Of a stretch of 53,973 nucleotides of DNA, positions 48,036 to 53,973 are shown piece after piece. The notes below the pieces were generated by a model. The model saw nothing but the letters and a program-made list of their open reading frames with translations, was not told the DNA's origin and made no database searches. Source of the DNA: JACOTV01 sp964579395. GTDB taxonomy: Bacteria; Patescibacteriota; Microgenomatia; UBA1406; GWC2-37-13. Positions within the stretch are counted from its first letter, which is position 1, and the number at the start of each line of letters is the position of its first letter. Where the stretch lies: contig CAZOFT010000010.1 in NCBI GenBank assembly GCA_964579395.1, positions 1 to 53,973 of the forward strand, in the 5' to 3' direction. The position numbers were made by a program, and so were the translations under genes.

Positions 48036-49739
48036 TTTTTTTGGGCTGATCAATGCGTCTTCCAGTACCAGATAATCAATATCATTCTCCAAAAAGCATA
48101 TCATCGCATCTTCGGGCGTATGCACAATTGGTTCGGCATTATCATTAAACGAAGTATTTAAAACAAGAGGCAAACCTGTTTGTTTATGGAATGCACTTAT
48201 GAGTTTGTGATATTTCTCATTTATCTCCCGGTGAACAGTCTGTAGTCGACCGGTTTTATCTTCATGCATAATTTCAGCTACCTTCTGTTGCTTGTCTTCG
48301 TGTACCTGAGCAATAAAAAGCATATATGGACTTTCTGTAAGCTTATCTGAAAGGACAAAATATTCATGTGCATGCTCTGCAAGAATAGAGGGAGCAAACG
48401 GTCGGAAGCTCTCCCGTTTTTTGATTATTTTGTTTATGTGTTTTTTTATTCCTGCAATGCCCGGGTGTGCAATAATGCTTCGGTTTCCCAAAGCACGCGG
48501 CCCGATCTCGCTTGCCCCTTGAAACCAACCAATTATCTTTCCTTGTGCTAAAAGTTCGGCCGTTTTCTCTTCAATAGACTCCGGATGTTGGACGACTATC
48601 TGGTCCTGATATTTCAATAGCACTTCTTCAATCTCGTTGGCAAATGTGGGTCCTGAATACGGAATAAACGGATATGGGGTTCTAAAGGCTGTTTTTTCGT
48701 GTACATTTTGATACCAGAGCACTGCGCCGATCGAGAGGCCGCAGTCTGAGACCATAGGAGGCACATGAAGGTGGGTGGTATCTGTGTGACGAAGAAGATG
48801 TGTATTGCTTATGCCATTGAGCGCAACCCCCCCTGCCAGACATACATTTTGAATTTGATAGGTATGTATGGCTTTTTGCACGATGGATGAGATGATAAGA
48901 GACGTAAATTCCTGGATACTCAAAACGAAATCATAATAGTCTTCCAATAGGGGTAGGTATTGGTGTGGTGCTTCCTTACCCAGGTATGAGTGAAGAAGCG
49001 GGCTGGCAAACGGAATATTGAGTTGTGTCGAGATGTAATTAGCAAGAACTACATTTCCATTGAAGGTGTTTCCAAACATCCGATGCAGAATGGGCGGATT
49101 ATCTTCTGTTGTGCCAAAATGAGGAAACAATGAATCATCAGGGGAAAGGAGGTTTTTTAAAAACGGGAGATATCGCGGTGTTTTCCCCCATGCAGAAAGC
49201 GCCATGGTTTTTCCGGAATCATTTGATCCATTAAAACCAAGCAAAATATTTGCCGCTTCCCACAATCGGCCCAAAGAAAACTGTGCATTCATTTCTGCAA
49301 CTTGTGTGAGTGTATTGTCTTTACCAATTGCCAGTCTACCGCTTAATCCGTCTCCCACATCATCAAGTGATAGAACAAGGGCTTCATTATAGTTGGAGGT
49401 AAAAAATGCGCTCGACTGGTGGGCGGTGTGATGATCAAGTATGTGTCGGTGCTTTCCCTGAGACAGTGATTCAAAAAGCTCCCGAAGTTCGCTGCCGTGA
49501 ATATGGGTGTTTTCATAATTTTGAGTTCCCACCCATATGTATGCATCTACTTCAGCAGGCGCAACTTTCAGGGAGTCAAAAAGAGCTTGTATACACGTAG
49601 TGTCGGTAAGTCCTGCATACTTTTTTCTTGTTACTCGCTCTGCTGCCAGATACGACAGGGTTCCGTCTCGCAAAAGAGATATGCTTCCTTCATGCCAAAT
49701 GCCTGAGAGTGCAAGTATTGAATTGGTGGTGGTGTTCAT
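48030..49739 (-). CDS. NodU/CmcH-type carbamoyltransferase
   Basis: A 569-residue protein of usual family length. The N-terminal ASKHA-fold half has LALSGIWHEGSISLLRDG, HHTAHQSSAFFTS and LVLSLDDVGDG; VCLAGGVALNG lies mid-protein. The C-terminal YrdC-like half has GASEIGPRALGNRSIIAHP and LPLVLNTSFND. These enzymes activate carbamoyl phosphate with ATP and carbamoylate sugar hydroxyls, as in Nod factors and antibiotics. The ATG at 49739 overlaps the upstream stop (ATGA), favouring it over the ATG at 49769. Confidence 0.92.
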   Translation of the reverse strand: MNTTTNSILALSGIWHEGSISLLRDGTLSYLAAERVTRKKYAGLTDTTCIQALFDSLKVAPAEVDAYIWVGTQNYENTHIHGSELRELFESLSQGKHRHILDHHTAHQSSAFFTSNYNEALVLSLDDVGDGLSGRLAIGKDNTLTQVAEMNAQFSLGRLWEAANILLGFNGSNDSGKTMALSAWGKTPRYLPFLKNLLSPDDSLFPHFGTTEDNPPILHRMFGNTFNGNVVLANYISTQLNIPFASPLLHSYLGKEAPHQYLPLLEDYYDFVLSIQEFTSLIISSIVQKAIHTYQIQNVCLAGGVALNGISNTHLLRHTDTTHLHVPPMVSDCGLSIGAVLWYQNVHEKTAFRTPYPFIPYSGPTFANEIEEVLLKYQDQIVVQHPESIEEKTAELLAQGKIIGWFQGASEIGPRALGNRSIIAHPGIAGIKKHINKIIKKRESFRPFAPSILAEHAHEYFVLSDKLTESPYMLFIAQVHEDKQQKVAEIMHEDKTGRLQTVHREINEKYHKLISAFHKQTGLPLVLNTSFNDNAEPIVHTPEDAMICFLENDIDYLVLEDALISPKKS

Positions 49740-50710
49740 AGTAGTAGTTCTTTCGGTTGTATATTCCATCGCTGCAATATACTTACGGCACCACGTTTTT
49801 CTTGTTCTGAGGATGCCTGGCGTAATTGTTCATAACTGATATGCGTACGGTGAAGCACTTGCAACAGAAATGTGCGCTGCTGCTGATATTGTGTATCTTT
49901 TTCTATTGAGGATTGGGTACCAGTTATACGATATGCATAGGCATCCACATCAACCGCGATCATTTGGCTGGACTTATGTATGTGACAAGCTGCCGCTAAG
50001 GCAAGCAGGAGTCCATAGTCATCGTGGGCTCCCAATTCAAGCGGCCAACCCCCAACGGCTATCAGTGCATTTTTTTTAAATCCTCTGAGCCCAATAGCAT
50101 ATGCGTAAACCATCAGATCAAACAGTGAGTATGTTCGTGCTTTTCGTATTTTATATCGGTGGACTTGATCTGTAAAACGCATTTGGCTTGATTTGATGGG
50201 ATGAAATTCTGCTTCTTCATCGATCCACGCCAACTCGTCGGGCAACGTATCTGTTTCGATTTGAAAAATACAATTCGATACAGCGCATATTGCATGTTCG
50301 TTTTGCATCATCGACTTATACATGTGTCCAATCGCATGCGGTGAGCATAGATAGTCATCAGAGTCAATATAAAACAGCACATTGCTTTGCGAAAAATATG
50401 CACCCACATTTTGAGGTAAGGCTTCGGAGCCGCTATTTTTCTCTAGCCGGATCAGAGTTACATTGTGGTCTGAACAGAATTGTTTTGTCTGTATTATATC
50501 GCCTGCTGTAGAGGCGTCATCGACAATAATTACTTCATAGTGTGGAGCGTGTTGCTGTTTCTCAATTGAGTCGATCAGCTGTGGAAGATGTGCAAGTCGG
50601 TTGAAAGATGCAACGACGATACTGCACGCAGGCGGTGTAGCGCTTTTTGTTTGGGTGAGAACTTCACAGCTGACAATCTTGTTTTGCAGCCAGGGAATAG
50701 TAATTTTCAT
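49736..50710 (-). CDS. GT2-family glycosyltransferase
   Basis: A 324-residue GT-A fold enzyme: PACSIVVASFNRLAHLPQLIDSI opens the family (quoted in part: VVASFNR), VIIVDDAS gives the first acidic pair, and YIDSDDYL supplies the DxD-like metal site near residue 110. No membrane helix is seen, so it acts in the cytoplasm with a nucleotide sugar donor. Acceptor unknown. The ATG at 50710 lies six nt after the stop of the PIG-L gene, and its own stop overlaps the carbamoyltransferase start, so the three form one operon. Confidence 0.88.
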   Translation of the reverse strand: MKITIPWLQNKIVSCEVLTQTKSATPPACSIVVASFNRLAHLPQLIDSIEKQQHAPHYEVIIVDDASTAGDIIQTKQFCSDHNVTLIRLEKNSGSEALPQNVGAYFSQSNVLFYIDSDDYLCSPHAIGHMYKSMMQNEHAICAVSNCIFQIETDTLPDELAWIDEEAEFHPIKSSQMRFTDQVHRYKIRKARTYSLFDLMVYAYAIGLRGFKKNALIAVGGWPLELGAHDDYGLLLALAAACHIHKSSQMIAVDVDAYAYRITGTQSSIEKDTQYQQQRTFLLQVLHRTHISYEQLRQASSEQEKRGAVSILQRWNIQPKELLL

Positions 50711-50716
50711 GAGCAA

Positions 50717-51439
50717 TTATAGAATATCTGCATCGCTTAATATGGACATTACCTTTTCATATGATATCGGTTGGGAGTGTTCATACAGAAGATATGGCGT
50801 GGGTTTTTTGCTAAAGTCAGGAGGAATATAGGAGCGTAGTGATTCAATCGTTGAATCCGTAAAGTAATCAATGTCGGTTTTTTTGGAATGAAGAAGGGAA
50901 AGTATTTTTCGTTTGTGCTGTAAAACAGAGGGTGACAGTTCTGTGGATGGGGTCTCAGCGATAAACCTATTGTGTACATAGGTCTGCGGGTCTGTTTTGT
51001 GATAGAGTGCATACTCTGTTCGTTTTTTATGAAACCCGGTATAGGTTCCCAGTATTACAGAAAGTACTTCGTGATCCAAATGCCCTCCTTCGTAGGTGGG
51101 AAATACGATGCGGGCGGGATCAAACGTAAGAAAGACTTCATTTAATTGGTGAATGAGTCTGTCAATATGGTCTATGCTCTCTCCATCAGGCACATCAAAT
51201 TGGATGTATTTGGTTATATTGGCTGCAGTACACACCTGTTTTATCTCATCAGAAAGTATTTGGGCATGTACAGGATAAGGAATATGGCGGTAGGCTGCCG
51301 GATATCGATCAGGGCTTGGTAGATTGTCTGTTGTGCATACAAGCACCTTTGTCCCCTTACATGCCCAAAGATCAGAAAATGCGCCAAGAAATACATCGTC
51401 GATGTGTGCGCCAAAATATACGGTCACATCGGTTTTCAT
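50717..51439 (-). CDS. PIG-L/LmbE-family deacetylase
   Basis: The 240-residue protein matches the LmbE fold: GAHIDDVFLGA near residue 10 is the metal- and base-bearing motif (usually HPDDE; here Glu is Val), and GGHLDHEVL near 115 supplies the HxDH metal ligands. Such zinc enzymes N-deacetylate GlcNAc-type sugars, giving free amino groups. The Asp pair and both His motifs are kept, so activity is possible despite the Val. First gene of the minus-strand operon, with TATACT eight nt before the ATG. Confidence 0.84.
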   Translation of the reverse strand: MKTDVTVYFGAHIDDVFLGAFSDLWACKGTKVLVCTTDNLPSPDRYPAAYRHIPYPVHAQILSDEIKQVCTAANITKYIQFDVPDGESIDHIDRLIHQLNEVFLTFDPARIVFPTYEGGHLDHEVLSVILGTYTGFHKKRTEYALYHKTDPQTYVHNRFIAETPSTELSPSVLQHKRKILSLLHSKKTDIDYFTDSTIESLRSYIPPDFSKKPTPYLLYEHSQPISYEKVMSILSDADIL

Positions 51440-51447
51440 GCGAAGTC

Positions 51448-51453
51448 AGTATA
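51448..51453 (-). promoter_or_regulatory. -10 box TATACT of the PIG-L operon
   Basis: TATACT on the minus strand ends eight nt before the ATG at 51439, with no Shine-Dalgarno sequence. The operon would produce a leaderless mRNA. Confidence 0.5.
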
Positions 51454-51464
51454 GCACAGCAAAA

Positions 51465-51872
51465 TTAGTCTCTGGGTTTGACGAGCTTTGCGGTGCGCAC
51501 AATCTTCAAGACTTCCCCGTCGGGCCCGGTAAACTCATCCTTGCGGGTCATATTGGCATAATGATTCAGATTCTCGGACAAGAGTGTCTGGAGTTCGCGC
51601 AGCTCTTCATTGAGGTTTCGCACTTCTGATTCGACTGCCTGTACTGCTTCTGTTTTGGTGATTTTTTCCTTGGCAGCGTTGACTTTACGCTTCATTTCCT
51701 TCTGCTGTTCCTCTACTTCAGCGTACTCGGCATCCTGCTCAAAGGACTGTTTGAACATCTCTTTTTGGGTCTTAATTTTCTCGCGGACTTTCTGGATGTC
51801 TACCAGATAATCCTTGATCATGGTCTCGAGGTTTAACAGGACTTCCGGTTCGATGGGGTTTTGTGGATCCAT
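51465..51872 (-). CDS. Coiled-coil protein of unknown function
   Basis: A 135-residue soluble protein that is almost entirely a charged coiled coil (about residues 12-105, with heptads such as LNEELRELQTLLSENL), followed by a short beta-prone tail (FTGPDGEVLKIVRTAKLV). No Cys and no membrane segment. It starts MDPQNPIEP. No known family is recognised. TATACT near 51912-51917 (minus strand) could be its promoter, with a leader of about 35 nt. It is the last gene before the scaffold gap. Confidence 0.65.
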   Translation of the reverse strand: MDPQNPIEPEVLLNLETMIKDYLVDIQKVREKIKTQKEMFKQSFEQDAEYAEVEEQQKEMKRKVNAAKEKITKTEAVQAVESEVRNLNEELRELQTLLSENLNHYANMTRKDEFTGPDGEVLKIVRTAKLVKPRD

Positions 51873-51954
51873 AGGAAAAAAAGTGGAATAAAAGAATTGG
51901 TATTGAAGTTACAGTATAGGAAGAAAAAAAGAAGGGGGCAAGGGGAAATAAGGG

Positions 51955-52054
51955 NNNNNNNNNNNNNNNNNNNNNNNNNNNNNNNNNNNNNNNNNNNNNN
52001 NNNNNNNNNNNNNNNNNNNNNNNNNNNNNNNNNNNNNNNNNNNNNNNNNNNNNN
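51955..52054. other. Scaffold gap of 100 N
   Basis: Exactly 100 undetermined bases, the standard placeholder for a join of unknown length. GC content, Shine-Dalgarno usage and gene style differ on the two sides, so the join needs independent support. Confidence 0.99.
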
Positions 52055-52396
52055 ATTCCTCTCCTCTACCCTCAATCTGTCGATTAAGAATATAGGAGAG
52101 CGGAGGATGGAAGATGATAATGAGTGATGTGCGTGGTGTGAACCAGGCGAAGATGGGCGTAAACGCGCATCAGCATCAGTCAAAATCAGAGCTTCCAGCC
52201 AAATGGGATCCTCAAGCGAGAACCTGCTTCTTAACCTCATGCAAAAGCGAGGTGTGCAAGTTGTGTCGCGAGGTGAATCCCGGCGAATCTCCAGTGTATC
52301 CACAGAGGCAGCGTGCAGCGATATGAGTCGCGCTTCTGTCATAGTGGTTTCCTGGGGAAACTCCTCCATGAGGGTTAGGACCTCTCTACTCTCCAT
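52055..52396 (-). CDS. Possible partial gene cut by the gap
   Basis: A frame open from an ATG at 52396 to the gap, 114 residues visible. The ATG lies two bases after the TGA stop of the gene upstream (TGATCATG), suggesting translational coupling. The composition is Arg/Ser/Leu-rich and not clearly protein-like, and no motif is recognised. It may continue into the gap or be spurious. Confidence 0.3.
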
Positions 52397-52398
52397 GA

Positions 52399-52587
52399 TC
52401 AGCGGGTGCCGATCACGGGGTTGGTGGCTGCTCGCATTGCTGCGAACAGACCACTCCAGGTGGCGGCGCGTCGCGTCGCGATCTGCTCAGGCGTCCCGTG
52501 GGGGCGAACCTGGCTGGTGATGTGAGCGCGCTGCGCTGCACGGTAGGCCGAAGCCAAACCGCTATCGGTGGTGGGCCAATAGTACAT
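52399..52587 (-). CDS. Small protein with near-perfect Shine-Dalgarno
   Basis: A 62-residue Arg/Ala-rich protein (SAYRAAQRAHITSQVRPHG, then ATWSGLFAAMRAAT) without membrane helix or Cys. Its ATG at 52587 is preceded, after five nt, by AAGGAGGTGAT, an almost perfect match to the anti-Shine-Dalgarno sequence, so it is very probably translated. The family is not recognised. Confidence 0.6.
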   Translation of the reverse strand: MYYWPTTDSGLASAYRAAQRAHITSQVRPHGTPEQIATRRAATWSGLFAAMRAATNPVIGTR

Positions 52588-52592
52588 GGCGT

Positions 52593-52603
52593 ATCACCTC
52601 CTT
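52593..52603 (-). promoter_or_regulatory. Shine-Dalgarno AAGGAGGTGAT
   Basis: This 11-base match to the 16S rRNA 3' end lies five nt before the ATG at 52587. Closely similar sequences precede the genes at 52811 and 53629; nothing like this precedes genes of the main contig outside the array. Confidence 0.8.
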
Positions 52604-52712
52604 TCTGTATAGTTGGATGGACGAGACTAGCTGAGAAACCAGTCGTAAGCTCTCCACGAGGTACAAGTGTTACCGCCCATACTCTATCGGATAGCCAGCG
52701 CTGGCAGTGTGT

Positions 52713-52811
52713 TCAGTCTGAACACGTGCAGTACAGCCATTCGTTGCCGCACCGTGGGCATTTGGACGATCGTCCGATGCGCAGGCACAGCTGAATCAGC
52801 TTCCGTTTCAT
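52713..52811 (-). CDS. Tiny zinc-ribbon-like protein
   Basis: A 32-residue protein, basic at its N-terminus (MKRKLIQLCLRIGRSSK), ending in CPRCGNEWLYCTCSD. The CxxC and CxC cysteines could bind one zinc ion. A strong Shine-Dalgarno AAAGGAGGTGA lies just upstream of the ATG at 52811, which makes translation likely despite the small size. Function is unknown. Confidence 0.5.
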   Translation of the reverse strand: MKRKLIQLCLRIGRSSKCPRCGNEWLYCTCSD

Positions 52812-52840
52812 GGTGTCACCTCCTTTCGTAGGTGAGATTG

Positions 52841-53629
52841 TTAGACAACGTATACCGCCATTCCGACTCGGATGTGTGTGAAGAGCCATTCTGAAACATG
52901 CATGGGTACGCGAACGCAACCATGAGATCCTGGGGCCCAAGGGACATTTTCGAGTCCGTGAATCGACACTCCGGTGGGACCGAAGAACAAGGGGTTGTAA
53001 ACGCGCCCAAGTTCGTCATCCAGTGGACCGCGGTACTTTTCAGTAACCGTGAACCACCCAGAGGGAGTGAAGCCGTCGTAGCAGCTGCCATCAGAGAGGC
53101 AGTAGGGCTCGCCGGCTCCGGTTGAGACGTGAACGATTCGCGTCAGCTGGCTGTTCTCATACAAGAACAACACTTGCCGGGCGAGGTCGATCTCGACTCG
53201 GTAGGCATTCCCATCGGGAACGAGCGATGCGGGTTGCGCAGCCGTGGTCAGCCGAAGCATGACATCGGGCGTTGCCGTGGCGGTTCGAGGCAGTCCTTCG
53301 ACTTTCTCAAATGCCAGTATTGCATCAGCAAGTCCTGCCGAATCGCCGTCATCTGTCACGGGGTCGTAGTAGCGCAGCTCAATGAGCTTTGCCCGAACCT
53401 GCTCCAGCGTGGTGATCGGCGTGGGTGCCGTGGTGGTTGTCTGAATCGTGGACGTCGTGGTCGGTGCGGCCGTGGTGCTGGTTTGTGCCGGCACGCTGGT
53501 CGTAGACATGGACGTCGTCGTCACCGCACTTCCCGAAGGAGGTGTGGTAAGTGACTGGCTGTCGCTGCCGCAAGCTGTCGCAAGCAGTGCGATCGCCACA
53601 ACGATGATTGTTCCAATACGTCGTAACAC
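52841..53629 (-). CDS. L,D-transpeptidase (YkuD) lipoprotein
   Basis: A 262-residue lipoprotein: signal peptide with lipobox LLATAC at about 15-20, a Thr/Ser-rich linker (about 30-70, TTTTAPT-like), a PG-binding-like helical domain (about 70-125, LIELRYYDP and AFEKVEGLP), then a YkuD catalytic domain ending SIHGLENVPWAPGSHGCVRV with the HxxxxxxxxxxxSHGCVR signature and its catalytic Cys. YkuD enzymes form 3-3 peptidoglycan cross-links or attach proteins. The start is a GTG at 53629 with Shine-Dalgarno AAGGAGGTGA. The style is strongly actinobacterial. Confidence 0.9.
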   Translation of the reverse strand: MLRRIGTIIVVAIALLATACGSDSQSLTTPPSGSAVTTTSMSTTSVPAQTSTTAAPTTTSTIQTTTTAPTPITTLEQVRAKLIELRYYDPVTDDGDSAGLADAILAFEKVEGLPRTATATPDVMLRLTTAAQPASLVPDGNAYRVEIDLARQVLFLYENSQLTRIVHVSTGAGEPYCLSDGSCYDGFTPSGWFTVTEKYRGPLDDELGRVYNPLFFGPTGVSIHGLENVPWAPGSHGCVRVPMHVSEWLFTHIRVGMAVYVV

Positions 53630-53782
53630 TGATTCACCTCCTTATGGTGGTGACTAAGGGTTTTTCTATTGCCGTAGAGAATGCTCCGTGGACTCGCCAT
53701 CAATACCAATTCGATTGCTCGAACCGGGAGAGTTGGGAAGCCAACAAAGCATGCCAGGTGTAGGTGTCTGTGCATGAATCGC

Positions 53783-53819
53783 GTGGGGATTGGACCCACT
53801 GGAGCAGGGATTGGACCTG
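53783..53819. repeat. Twin stem-loops with identical loops
   Basis: GTGGG-gattgga-CCCAC (53783-53799) and CAGG-gattgga-CCTG (53805-53819) are adjacent hairpins with the same seven-base loop but different, perfectly paired stems. They lie in the 260-bp spacer upstream of the L,D-transpeptidase gene, which otherwise shows nothing. Confidence 0.45.
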
Positions 53820-53889
53820 ATCCTGACCATATGGTCTTCGATCCATGTCATCAGACTCTACAGGGTTCCCGCCGTGGTAGTTCTACCTA

Positions 53890-53973
53890 CTAGCCGCGTG
53901 CCGTGGGCACTTCCTGCTCGCACTGCGAGAGATCCTCGACGATGCGGGCCGGGTTGAACGGGCAGGTGATCTC
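53890..53973 (-). CDS. 3' end of an unidentified gene
   Basis: The last 27 codons of a minus-strand gene run off the window edge and end in TAG at 53890-53892. Visible residues include ITCPFNPARIVEDLSQCEQ with two Cys. Codon use is GC-rich like the neighbouring genes. Too short to identify. Confidence 0.4.
   Translation of the reverse strand, partial: EITCPFNPARIVEDLSQCEQEVPTARG

Noticed and set aside
51833..52396. ORF reading through the N gap
   Set aside because: Continuity across 100 placeholder bases is meaningless; only the right-hand part is listed, as tentative.
53690..53800. tRNA-like arm in the right spacer
   Set aside because: GTGGG-N7-CCCAC resembles a T arm, but the loop lacks TTC and no acceptor or anticodon arm can be drawn.

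Overview
Organism. The window reads as a chromosomal scaffold of a bacterium with about 45-48% GC, probably a Candidate Phyla Radiation (Patescibacteria) member of Microgenomates type. This is inferred from gene style: a reduced, divergent envelope gene set (Lgt-like protein, membrane-anchored MurF-like ligase, LytR-like protein without a clear catalytic core), many exported proteins with Pro/Thr linkers and LysM or PA14 domains, several GT-C and GT-B glycosyltransferases, and many unrecognised proteins. A 100-N gap (51955-52054) separates the main contig from a GC-rich right-hand piece that looks actinobacterial and may not belong to the same genome.

Layout. 1-12.5 kb: a CBS protein, a HAD phosphatase, two GT-C membrane glycosyltransferases, a GT4 enzyme, a DksA-type zinc finger protein, an Lgt-like protein, a Kef-type antiporter, a LytR-like protein, a TPR protein, YebC and an integral membrane protein. 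12.5-13.9 kb: an unusually long AT-rich non-coding stretch with perfect palindromes and a dispersed short repeat. 13.9-26.2 kb: a FemAB-type peptidyltransferase, a DegT aminotransferase, tRNA-Arg(CCT), the MurF-like ligase in a possible operon with a hydrolase, methyltransferase and DsbA-like protein, a LysM protein, a DUF4332-like membrane protein, a ZIP transporter, an AlkA-type glycosylase and tRNA-Ser(GGA) followed by a partial copy of its own 3' end. 26.5-36.3 kb: exported wall-facing proteins (GH26-like + PA14, a Tat-exported transglycosylase-like protein, a 1744-residue LysM protein with three repeated modules).

36.5-41.5 kb holds the most unusual feature: six tandem same-strand genes of one membrane-protein family I do not recognise. 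They are about 60% GC, each is preceded by a purine-rich Shine-Dalgarno sequence, and they are separated or followed by large inverted repeats. 42.1-43.6 kb: an EVE protein and a nitroreductase/HxlR pair sharing a nested palindromic operator. 43.7-51.4 kb: two converging operons for a decorated glycan or glycoside (aminotransferase, Gfo/Idh oxidoreductase, GT-B-like protein, APH-fold kinase, carbamoyltransferase, GT2, PIG-L deacetylase). Right of the gap: two small genes with near-perfect Shine-Dalgarno sequences and an L,D-transpeptidase lipoprotein.

Initiation signals. In the main contig many first genes have a TATAAT/TATACT-like -10 box ending 5-10 nt before the ATG and no Shine-Dalgarno sequence, which suggests leaderless or nearly leaderless mRNAs; this helped choose several starts. 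The six-gene array and the right-of-gap piece use Shine-Dalgarno sequences instead, so they have a different history from the rest of the contig: horizontal transfer for the array, and transfer or mis-scaffolding for the right piece.
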